From positions 317,586,545 to 317,650,544 of the forward strand of contig CM062820.1 in NCBI GenBank assembly GCA_031772625.1: a DNA stretch of 64,000 nucleotides. Direction: 5' to 3'. Origin of the DNA: Pinus tabuliformis (taxonomy: Eukaryota; Streptophyta; Pinopsida; Pinales; Pinaceae). Below, one piece after another: positions 1 to 8,884 of the stretch. Positions within the stretch are counted from its first letter, which is position 1, and each line of letters starts with the position of its first letter. The position numbers and the translations under genes are program-made. Under the pieces are notes generated by a model. That model searched no databases. It was not told the DNA's origin and worked only from the letters and a program-made list of their open reading frames with translations.

Positions 1-181
1 ATTTAGATTTTACCATAGGAATTTATGTTAAAAATTTCAACGCGGCGTATATGCGGGTTGGATATTATAAACCTGCGTACACGCAGGCCCTACATGCAAC
101 TGTGTATGAAAGGGACCCGTGTATACGTGGTTTGAAATTTGAAAACAAAAATCTAACAGTTTAAATTAAATTTTCTTGCAG
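1..181. repeat. GCGTATACGC-type motif cluster next to the antisense ORF
   Basis: No coding potential. It holds at least three copies of a degenerate palindromic word: GCGTATATGCGGGTT near 47, CTGCGTACACGCAG near 73 and CCGTGTATACGTGG near 113. The first two are arranged so that CGGGTT is followed by AACCTGCG, giving a larger inverted arrangement. The same arrangement occurs at 8760-8812 in the LTR at the other end of this Tat-like element, so this is probably its 3' UTR or LTR edge. The stretch ends in TTTTCTTGCAG, a good 3' splice acceptor directly before the ORF at 182. Confidence 0.5.
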
Positions 182-1430
182 GATGAAAATCACATGGAGA
201 GAGAGGGAGCATACTACTATTGATAATGAAGTTTTGAATGATCAGCAGGCCTTAGATGCATTAAGGGGATGTGGCTTATTGAAAATTTTCAAAATGCCCA
301 ATATGAAGGCCAACACCCGCTTGCTTGAAATGTTAATCCACTATTGGAGTATCGAAGATGATGCATTTATGATTGATCAAATGCCTTTGAGGATAGAGGT
401 AGAGGATATTTACTTTATCACTAGTCTCTCCCGGACAGGAGAAGTTGTACATTCAACCGGTCGAACATGAGGTAGTCTTTCAGTGAAAGACTATGTACAT
501 ATATACTGTCTGGAGCATCCTGAGAAAATTGGAAGCTAGATTCCAATAAAACATGTAGAGATCTTGTCCCTGAGGATCATACTGTTCACCATAGCCAGGA
601 TAAACGGATCGGCTTGATTGCACCAAGCGTCACGACTATCCATGAGCTTCGCTGTGGAGTGTCTCACTACAGTTTTTGATTGGTGTACACCTCTTCTTAC
701 CAACATGAAGAACCAGTTGTCCTCCATTCAGAAGGACAGACCAAAAACTTTGGATATGGGACCATTTTGTGCTCCTTCTTCTTTAAGAAGGTTCCAGGGC
801 TACATCCCAAAGTATCAGTTTCTAAGTAGCCCCCGAGATCCTCGTATGGGTAGGTGGGCTGACTTGATGAAACGCCTTGGAGGCAAAGACATGCCGAGGA
901 CTAATTTCGATGATGAGTTCTTCTCCTGGTGGGAACAACAAATCATCGCTGTGGATGACTATCCCTATGCTGGCATGGATTTCAGTGGAGTTCGGATTTG
1001 GCGTTACCACCAAACGCGGCATGGGGAGAGATAGGTAACCATTTTTTAAGTTTTTGTCAATTTTAATATTTTTATGTGTTTTTTAAATATGAAAATGAAC
1101 TTAAAAATATTTTTGATGGGATTAAAATACTAATATAATGTTCATGTTCCAGATGTGGGTCCAGTATGACTAGACAGATTTCCGCAGCACAGGTGTCACG
1201 GAAGAGGTACCGAGGAGGTGGCTATTGAGACAGAGAGGGTCTTACATGCAGTCCAAAGAAACTTGGTGAGGTTGACTCACCAAGTACCTATGGTGGCCAT
1301 TGAAGACCTACCTAAGGAGATGCAGTGCCGCGTGGTAGGGGTACCACGAGACTGGGTTTGCACTCTTCGGCGTGTGGCCAACGCAGTGGTCACTTTCTTA
1401 GCTGCTCATCCTGAGCTGGGTTGTAGATAG
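182..1430 (+). pseudogene. Plant-mobile-domain-like ORF, antisense to the neighbouring retroelement
   Basis: One reading frame runs from the acceptor at 181/182 to 1034, broken by only three nonsense codons (about 468 TGA, 537 TAG, 612 TGA). A candidate intron, GTAACC to TTCCAG (1036-1151), separates it from a second coding block ending at 1430. The first block has a plant mobile domain (PMD/MAIN-like) signature: LLEMLIHYW, then MPLRIEVEDIYFITSLSRTGE, which matches the family pattern W...F....M.I.LEDV..L.GL...G. The second exon (ETERVLHAVQRNLVRL) is not recognised. A TAG sits exactly at the exon 1 end, so the intron model needs caution. The gene lies antisense downstream of the RNase H of a Tat-like element, a position where extra antisense ORFs are known in that lineage. 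It could instead be a fragment of a PMD-carrying DNA transposon. Confidence 0.5.
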
Positions 1431-1506
1431 ACTGGACATGATTATGACCATTTAGTCCTGATTTTGTATATTATTTTTGAAACACTTTATGTACACACGG
1501 GTGATT

Positions 1507-1980
1507 TTATGATATATATATACAGTTCCAGATTTTTGATGTTTGTTTTTCTCTTGTTGAATGAATGATATGCCAATCTAATGCTTGATTAGTGATAGAA
1601 TCCACTAATGAATTGTCATATCGTGGAATGTGCAAATAAGTAATAAAAACAAATGATCTTTGCAACACCCTCACTCTAAAAAATTGACGATATAAATAAG
1701 GATCCTGAACCCGATAAATGTTATTCAATTTTGACACTACTAGCTGTGAGTCAAGATACACTACCAACGAATCAATCCCATAAGAAATAAATTTGAATAG
1801 TAAATTAATGATGGCAGTATATTCGGCAATATTATTTGACGCAAAATCAATACATACTCCCCTTGACACCATCAACTGACCAGTTGGATAAAAAATCACC
1901 CAAGCTGCGGAAGCGAGGTTCCGAGTGTGCCGACTAGCACCATCGGCGAATCCTAAATAGGCCAAGTCATCCATCAACAC
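1507..1980 (-). pseudogene. RNase H (RVT_3 / second, archaeal-type-like) of a Tat-like Ty3 element
   Basis: 157 codons covering one RNase H fold. FADGAS near residue 11 holds the first catalytic Asp. NNIAEYTAIINLL near residue 49 holds the Glu helix. VYLDSQLVV near residue 74 holds the second Asp. IPRYDNSLVDSITNQALD near residue 120 matches the usual IPREQN..AD..A.LA end, with its Asp as VD. This form is the plant RVT_3 type, the additional RNase H that Tat-lineage elements carry between RNase H and integrase. It would degrade the RNA strand of the RNA/DNA hybrid. Here it follows the protease spacer within about 150 bases, so RT and the first RNase H are deleted, and no integrase follows. The frame is open, with a natural C terminus. 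Confidence 0.75.
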
Positions 1981-2129
1981 CTACAAAATTAGATCAAAAA
2001 AGTGTCGGTATCACAAAAAATCCTGATAAAATATGTACAAAAATACAAAATATACAAAGAAGCTATTCGCTCGACCATAACCTAAGCAAAGTACTTCTTG
2101 AGGTAGAGCTCATCAGGGGGCTCCCCTGG

Positions 2130-2834
2130 CTAGTTCCTAGAGATGTTTACAAGTACAGTTCTTGAACCAATCAATATATGACCTTTGGCAGATAAATGTG
2201 TTGGAGCTAAAGGGTTTGACACTGTACAAACATCGCTAGTAAGCAGATTAAAGGACCTAGATTCAGGTTCTTGCAAAGGAGGACAAAGATATGAATGATG
2301 ATGTAAATTTTCCAATAGTCGATCTACAATTGTCATTGCTTCAAAAAATGCTTCGTTAGATGGAAAAACTGTATCTAAGCAATCCATAGCAGAAGTAGAG
2401 TCAAGCATCCAAGCAGGAACCACATCACCATCTAACACTTCCTCTGAAAAAGGAGTAGGATGGTCGTCTGTAGAGTTAACGATAGACTGATACCTAAGCT
2501 CTACTACAGACATAGGGAATGCCATTCCACCAACCTATCCTTCATCTAAAGTGGTCGTAGGTGAAGGGAAGATCCAAGGGTCTAAAAAATAACGAGTCCA
2601 CAAGAACTCTTCCCGTGAAGACTCTTTAGAGGACGAAATTGCATTGACTCTAGCTATAGGAGTGGGAAGATCAAATGTACCCATCAATGAAGAATACATC
2701 CCGACTCCTAGAATCTCGATAGGTTTACGGGGGTTATCCACCAACGAAATAGTAGAATCCGAAGTTGCACAAGGGTCAACTGGAGCATAATCCAATTGAT
2801 CACCCTTAACAATTTTCCCCCATGAGGAAATCAA
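2130..2834 (-). pseudogene. Tat-like pol spacer between protease and lost RT
   Basis: Two adjoining open frames (2834-2535 and 2525-2130) follow the protease in the same direction and meet at one stop. The first holds PIEILGVGMYSSLMG and REEFLWTRYFLDPW; the second is acidic and contains VVPAWMLDSTSAMDCLD. No catalytic motif is seen. After 2130 the sequence reads on briefly (PPDELYLKKYFA) towards where the RT domain should start, then reaches a stop, and the RNase H ORF begins at 1980. The segment is best explained as the poorly conserved linker between protease and RT in a polyprotein. Function is not known. Confidence 0.55.
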
Positions 2835-2926
2835 AGGACTCGAAGCAGAGTTGAAACTACGACATCCATTTCATAAATCCAATTACGTCCTAAGAGGAGA
2901 TTGTAATCTAGCTTGGAATCAATGAT

Positions 2927-3535
2927 TTATAAGTCGACATTAACAACCTTTCCTCCAACACATATAGGAAAGGCTAGGATAATCCCGTGTGGCCTATGAG
3001 AATGTCTGTCAAACGCTGTCAGAAGAGTGGGTGAAGGAATAGATGAAGGCAATCCAATGGCCTTCCAACATGACATAGAAATTACACATGTGGAAGCTCC
3101 CTCATCTATAACTGTTTGAAAAATATTATTTTTCTGGTAAGTAGACTTTATTTGAAAAGCCATATGAGGAGAAAGTCTCTTTTTGAAATTAAGCATGTCA
3201 AAAGTGAGCACTAAAGAATTGTTTGGATCGACTACCACTATCACTGAAAGCAAAGCTCTTGGTTGAGGAGGACACAACTGGAGTACCTCTAAATCAGACA
3301 TAGCGCAAGGACTTTGAGCCAAATCCTCAACAACAGAGTAGTTCTCGGCTACCCTAGCATTAGGGTTAATAGTTGTGCGCTTGGTTGAACCTTTCGGTAT
3401 CCGAGGTATAGACTCGACAGAGGGTTGCTCAATATGAAGTGGATCCATAGTTTTGGGAATAGATCTATGCTTAGATGTTTCTACTTCACCATAATCCCGT
3501 GACCGTGTAGCCACATTGACATTAGAACTCATCAT
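2927..3535 (-). pseudogene. Retropepsin-like aspartic protease of the Tat-like element
   Basis: 202 codons. The C-terminal half contains VIDEGASTCVISMSCWKAIG (about residues 139-158), the retropepsin pattern D-x-G-A/S followed by a hydrophobic strand. SPTLLTAFDRHSHRPHGI and AFPICVGGKVVNVDL further on fit the flap and second-strand region. It would cleave the Gag-Pol polyprotein. The N-terminal half is a hydrophilic linker that continues from gag. The ORF sits between the gag-end zinc-knuckle-like motif (about 3715-3760) and the pol spacer, the normal Ty3 order. The active-site Asp is intact, but the ORF is cut from gag by stops around 3540-4140. Confidence 0.65.
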
Positions 3536-4142
3536 GAAAACATTTGAGGAATTATCCCCCTCCTAGTTTCCCCCAGCAGAGGTACCAGGATTTGAATTCA
3601 CACCAGCAAGTAGCTGCTACCGTTGGGGGAAAGGGTTAGTTATGATAGCTTGGGAGCTAGAAGACCCTTGCTACAATAACAAGCATTGGGCATCTTGAAT
3701 CTTTGGGCAGAGATCAGTCAGATGGTCTCTGCTGCATAACTTGCATGGAACTTTAACTTTCTTCTTAGACTCTTTTCCACCCTCACCAACACCATTTTCG
3801 GGTATTTTCGCATTACCCTTCCCATCTTGATTCCTCTTTTTACCTCATCCCTTCTTCTTCCCATTGGAATTTTGATTTCCTTTGGGGTTAGAAGCCTAAA
3901 CGATGTTTACGAAGAAGGTTGGGAAGGTGAAGGAGTAGGCATGCAACCTGATTGGAAGAAGCAGTTTGTAGAGACAACTGATGCAATTGGCTTAAAAGTT
4001 TCACCGCATTCACATCAATCGATCCAACAATACCGTCAGCATGTGGACTTGGATTTGATTTGGCTATATCAATCGTGGATCTAGGAGCATCAGGCAAGAT
4101 TTTCTGAAGTGTCCCACACCGAGGATATATCAGTTCTAACTA
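3536..4142 (-). pseudogene. Decayed gag C terminus with a zinc-knuckle-like motif
   Basis: The stretch between gag and protease holds no long ORF but keeps coding remnants. On the minus strand near 3715-3760 it reads CKLCSRDHLTDLC, a CX2CX3HX4C pattern, one residue shorter than the standard CCHC knuckle (CX2CX4HX4C). A lysine-rich stretch lies just upstream (minus sense), near 3770-3850. This is the RNA-binding nucleocapsid end of Gag, broken by stops. The competing plus-strand ORF at 3827-4084 is a shadow. Confidence 0.5.
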
Positions 4143-5735
4143 CTAGGCACAAAAGATAGCCTGCTCTTCTAAATACACCCCAGACATAGAAACATCCTTG
4201 GAGATCTCAGGTTGTAATGATTTTAAAAACCATTTGAGACAGAATTCAAGTGGAATTTCAGCTTTGATGAGCCTCTTTATTTGTCTCCATTCTTGAATAT
4301 GATAAGAAATGTGAGTAGCCATGTCCTGATGAAAATTGGCCAGAAGTTCAGTTCCGGCTTTGTAACGGACAGGCAGCTGAAAATGGTTTAAGAAAATGTT
4401 AGCAAAATCGGCGAAAGATGTAAGGTTTCCCCCTGGAAACTCCATATACCACTTAGCCACATTCCTAGTTAAGGTGCACTGAAATAATCTCAACCTGATC
4501 GAATCATCAATCAGGGAGTTAGATGAACACCATAAATGGAACATGGTTACATGGTCACCCGAGTCTTCACCACTCTTCCCTTCGAATTTTTGGATATCGG
4601 ATGGAAGTTTGGTTGGGACCAGAGGCCAAGCCAGATTGTATCTGATCACATCGTTCGTTAACTTAGTCAAGTCTAGTAGATTGAGCGTGGCTAGAAACAA
4701 AAGTCGTGGAGGACCTTGGGGATTCCACCTAGATTTGGCAGGGTTCCCAAAAGTCGAAAAAGAATGACTTGGATTTTGAAAGGCACCAGGTTGCTCGAAG
4801 TAACTGGTAGAACCTACTGAACCAAAAGGTGACCCTTGTGGTCCAACAAAAATCGGAGTTTGACCAACTCCAACCAAAAAACCTCTGTAATTGGCAAAGT
4901 TTCCCCCTAACGAATTATTATAAGAAGTTGACAACCCTTGGTAAGGGTTCCAAGCATTAGCTAAGGGTGGAAAACTTTGAAATGAATTCACTGAGGAATA
5001 TGGCACATTCCCTTGCTGGCCGAAAAACTGATTCCCAGTTCCTATTCCGCTAACCGCAGGGTTTGTCCAACTCTGGAAAGGATTACTACCTTGACCTGTG
5101 AAAGGAAAAGGCATAGACCCCACTGTCAGATTGGAATGTGGTATATGACCACTTCCAAATGGGAAACCCTGAAAAGAGGCTGATCCACTCATCATGGACA
5201 TGGAGGTGGTTAATGGTACACTTAATGGAACTGAAGGAATACCTTGAGAGGGCATTCCAAAAGGGAAGAATCCAAAACTTGATGCATTAGCTTGGGAAAT
5301 TCCACTTGTAGACGGAATGGAAGTAGACCCAAAAAAGGATGTGCTAGTAGTTGACCCAAATAAAGATGAAGAAGGGATGGAAATAGTTCCTTCCCCTTGT
5401 ACTAATATAGGAGTCTGCATACTCGTAGCACTCGTGTTGGATTCCATGCTTCTAGCAATGATCATAAAAGGGATGTATGTGTGTGGACCTGGGCTTGAAG
5501 GCTTGTTTGTCAGAGTTCCGACGTATAACAATATGTCTGGATTATCAGAAGGGAGAGGAGAATTCAGAGCTACAATTGACTCTGAGAGCTCTTCTACCTC
5601 AATATTATCTTCTAACTGGAAGAGTACTTGAGAAAGAACTAGTGTGTTCCTCTCTAACTCTATGGTAGTACCAGGTCTACCTTGTACACTGATGCCCCCA
5701 AGTGAAGGATCAATCTCCATTGCGCCAGCCACCAT
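4143..5735 (-). CDS. Tat-like Ty3 gag polyprotein
   Basis: 530 open codons, the longest ORF in the window. The start at 5735 is the ATG before MEIDPSLGG. Residues about 1-100 are acidic. Residues 100-340 are a low-complexity Ser/Gly/Phe/Pro segment rich in FG and GF pairs. From about 355 a capsid core follows: YNLAWPLVPTKLPSDIQKFEG, then the retrotransposon-gag hallmarks VTMFHLWC, RLRLFQCTLTRNVAKWYMEFP, SFADFANIFLNHFQ and LANFHQDMATHISYHIQEWR. It would form the virus-like particle. The PBS lies about 2.2 kb upstream, a long leader typical of Tat/Ogre elements. The FG-rich linker is notable and no frame damage is seen within it. It is most likely still a relic, because the rest of the element is broken. 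Confidence 0.75.
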   Translation of the reverse strand: MVAGAMEIDPSLGGISVQGRPGTTIELERNTLVLSQVLFQLEDNIEVEELSESIVALNSPLPSDNPDILLYVGTLTNKPSSPGPHTYIPFMIIARSMESNTSATSMQTPILVQGEGTISIPSSSLFGSTTSTSFFGSTSIPSTSGISQANASSFGFFPFGMPSQGIPSVPLSVPLTTSMSMMSGSASFQGFPFGSGHIPHSNLTVGSMPFPFTGQGSNPFQSWTNPAVSGIGTGNQFFGQQGNVPYSSVNSFQSFPPLANAWNPYQGLSTSYNNSLGGNFANYRGFLVGVGQTPIFVGPQGSPFGSVGSTSYFEQPGAFQNPSHSFSTFGNPAKSRWNPQGPPRLLFLATLNLLDLTKLTNDVIRYNLAWPLVPTKLPSDIQKFEGKSGEDSGDHVTMFHLWCSSNSLIDDSIRLRLFQCTLTRNVAKWYMEFPGGNLTSFADFANIFLNHFQLPVRYKAGTELLANFHQDMATHISYHIQEWRQIKRLIKAEIPLEFCLKWFLKSLQPEISKDVSMSGVYLEEQAIFCA

Positions 5736-7918
5736 TGGTTGAAAACCACTGGCAGAATCACTCCTACACCTTCTAGGAGAAGGCTATGGACTTGTAGGTG
5801 AAATCCCACGAAGTCTACGGGACCATCTAAGTGATCGGTCATCCAATTTGAGTTATTTTAACAAGATCTACTTAAATACTCAAGAAAAATGAAAGCTAGG
5901 CCGACTAGGAGCACAAAACACACACTAAAAATGTCCCTAAATGATTCAACAGTCAAACAACTTCCAAGTATTTCCGCTCTAGGTGATTAGGACCGGACAC
6001 CAAAATACAAGAATATGAATAATAAGGGCCTTCCTAAAATAGATTGGAGTACACCCCAATTCTACTAGCGAAGGTATCAGAGGTAGTTACGCTGACCTCT
6101 AGACAACATCCTTTGCCAGTGCAAGCCCCCAAGCTTCGCAAGGCTACCCTCTAGAAGTACCGTTGAACGTGATGCAAAATCAACCTCAGGTGCCATGGGA
6201 TTCCCCTCCGCAGCCACCTGTTTAGATCCCTAGGATAGGAAACTAAAGATACCAACTCCTATCAGAAGTCGGGCGAAACAGTTGTGAGGTAAGATCCGAC
6301 AAGTAAGAGAGGGGGTATCTCTTGTCCTTATCTTCACAAACCCTCGTGCTTAACTCCCAGTCACTGAGCTTTCAAGGCCTCCCTAATGCTATTGGATTTC
6401 ACTCTTTATTCATACTTCTATGTTTTACAATTTAGAATGGCCTTGGAGAGTTTACTCTCATCTCGCCTAATCCAAGGCCCTAAATAACCTAAAACTTGTT
6501 GGTGTATCTAATTGAAAATATAAAAGTTTCTAATTTATTTTATTAAGCGCTTGATTTTAAGTGGTTGTTCTTTTAAGTCAAGGGACAATATGGAAATGAA
6601 CCTGATGGTGTTTTATGACGAAAAAGAAATTAATGAAAAACTAACTTATATGCAATGCACTTGTTTGTCCTTCGATGAAAAGCAACTTCTACTTGGGTTC
6701 TAAGAAACTTCTATAAAGCAAAAACTTTTTCCCTTTTCTATTCTTGTAGCAGACTTCACACTCACAAAAACTAAAAAACTATTGATGCTTTAATAATGAA
6801 AAATATCCTAATGCAAGGTGTACATGATGATGAAAAATTCTCGATTACTTTAACATAGATGAAAGCAATTGTTTAAAACTTTTGGATAAGCCAACTTAAA
6901 TGTTTGAAGAGAATGCAAGCTTCAAATACAAATTTTCCTCCAAATAAGCAAGGAAAATCTCGAAAAATCATAATTCACTTTCACAAAACCAAAGAAACCA
7001 AAATCAAATTCGACAAAAGAAAGCAAAAACAATGTTTTTGAAGAACTTTTATTTTTCAAGAAGCAATGAAAACAACTTTTCAAAAGCACTCAAAATGCCA
7101 TCAAAGACTCAAAGACCGAAAGCAAAGTACAAGGAAACTTTGTAAGTTACCAATTCAACATGAATGACAACTTAAACAAAAAGTGCTTCGACTTGCACTA
7201 AACGATCCCAAGGTAGCAAAAATAGTTTTGAGAAACTGAACAAGGAATCAGGAAAGACAAACTTTCAAATTCATCAACAAGAAACTTTTGGAAAGCAAAA
7301 AGAAGGTGTATGGCCACAAAAATGACAGGAAGCAAAGCAAGTAGACCAATAATGAAGTTTGACACAAAGATTGTAAACAATATTCTGTTCCAGAAGACTA
7401 GAACAATCAATAACCTCTATAAGAAGCCTTGTGTGTTCAAACACAAATCATAAAACTCACTCTAACGTAAACAGAGGCCACAACTTTTCAAAGCAGGAGA
7501 GAATTTGCAACTGTAAGCTCACTGAATAATTAAATTTTGAAGACAGAGAATGACCACTCAAAAACCACACAGGCCAAGAAACAAATATTTCTGGTGAGAA
7601 ATATTTGAAAAAAGCATTTAAAAAATTGTATACGTGACTGTGTAATTACACAACTGCTTGTACATGCACTTCTATGAAAGGAAAATCGCGTATACGCGGT
7701 TTTAGTTCATAGAAACTAGCATGTGTATGCTTCTATAAATAGACAAAGGTGCGTATATGAAGTTTTATAAGAAAAATAAATAAATGAGGCCTAATGAAAA
7801 AGATCAAACTTGAAGTCTGAGTTCCTACAAGAGCAGGCAATATTGTCACAGCAAGAAAACTAAGAACTAAACCCTGATGGACACTGAACAACCCAAAGTA
7901 GGAATAACAAGATTTTTA
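5736..7918 (-). other. Long 5' leader of the Tat-like element, no supported gene
   Basis: This AT-rich interval between gag and PBS contains only short ORFs I cannot defend. A frame at 5842-5660 (MTDHLDGPVDFVGFHLQV...) overlaps the gag start in another frame and may be an upstream coding remnant. GCGTATACGC-type words recur at 7628-7760, for example TCGCGTATACGCGGTTT near 7688. Tat/Ogre elements commonly have kilobase-size leaders, sometimes with an extra ORF or intron. I see no convincing donor/acceptor pair here. Confidence 0.4.
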
Positions 7919-7936
7919 TCCCCAGCAGAGTCGCCA
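7919..7936 (-). promoter_or_regulatory. Primer binding site, Tat/Ogre type
   Basis: Minus-strand TGGCGACTCTGCTGGGGA, 18 bases beginning with the obligatory TGG. It resembles the tRNA-Arg-type PBS used by many Tat/Ogre elements. It lies next to the inner end of the LTR that begins at about 7944, which fixes element orientation as minus and places the leader and gag to the left. Confidence 0.7.
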
Positions 7937-7943
7937 GTTCTAT

Positions 7944-8870
7944 TGATGGAATAAGTCCCCTAGGGCTTTTGGTCAGAACCCTAGTAGAGCAAAAGTAATC
8001 TACAACAAGAAACACGCATAAAACTCAAGCAACATGCTTAAACAAACTAACTATGCGAGGATGAACATACTTGGATGTCCATCGTTTAGGTAGTTCCAGC
8101 CAGGGTTCAAACCCTCTGCAACTTCTAATGATCTTCGAACCTAAAAATCAGCCAATTCGAATAGACATAGCAACATATAGATAAAGAATTTTAGTGAAAT
8201 CAACTTTATATCATATAATTAGATGGTTAGTTATACATTGAAATAGTCTTTCATATATAAACCATAACAATAACATCAGATGCATAAACAAAGTCGATAT
8301 CAGGAACAAGACATTGTTTCTTTTTATTACAGAAAACTACAATAAAACATGGAAAGAGTTCACCTGAGTCTTCCTCTTCCGGCAACAAGCGGAACTGTCC
8401 TCCGGATCCGTCCAGTCCCAGTCTTCAATAGCCTCCTTCCATAACCAATACCATGATATCTCCAAGCATGTGAGAGAATATCAAAACTCAACGAAACAAG
8501 GGTTTCCTGAACTCGGGGAAGTGCTTGAAGCACAGGGATTCTTTAGACTTGATCAGGGGATAATCTTAGTATAGTAATTCTATCCTTTCTCTCCTCCTTA
8601 AAGCCTTCCCATTGAAGTCTTTTTATACTTCTCCCAAGTTAGTTTTTTATTTGGGAAATAGTTGGGAACAGTTGGGCCACAGGCACTAATAGGTAATCAA
8701 CAGGTAAAACCTGTGATCTCCGCCCATAATTAAGGAAATTTAATTTTTTAAAGTGTTTTAACACATATACGTGGGTTGGGTATTGACTAACCCGCATGTA
8801 CACGCTTTTCACATAACACAAAGTAGCGTACAGGGAGTAAAACACTATTTTTTAAAATATTTGGACCAAG
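7944..8870 (-). mobile_element. 5' LTR of the Tat-like Ty3 element (outer end approximate)
   Basis: The inner end is set by the PBS; the plus-strand TG at 7944 would be the reverse of the LTR's terminal CA. A minus-strand TATA box (AAGTATAAAAAGACTTC) lies at about 8616-8632, with a sensible R/U5 of about 680 bases behind it. The U3 side carries the GCGTATACGC-type pair at 8760-8812 and GTAGCGTACA near 8823. The outer end is not certain because no intact second LTR lies in the window. A new unrelated minus-strand ORF begins by 8885. Confidence 0.45.
8616..8632 (-). promoter_or_regulatory. TATA box of the Tat-like LTR
   Basis: Minus-strand GTATAAAAAG inside the LTR, followed by a purine/pyrimidine-mixed R region. 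It is the best core-promoter candidate for this element's minus-strand transcript. Confidence 0.5.
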
Positions 8871-8884
8871 TCCGGAAGGAGGGG

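Noticed and set aside
3827..4084. Plus-strand ORF of 85 codons
   Set aside because: Shadow of the decayed gag C terminus on the minus strand; no motif.
6071..6083. GGTATCAGAGG resembling a Met-type PBS
   Set aside because: No LTR end beside it, not followed by a Copia gag; lies in the leader of the minus-strand Tat-like element.
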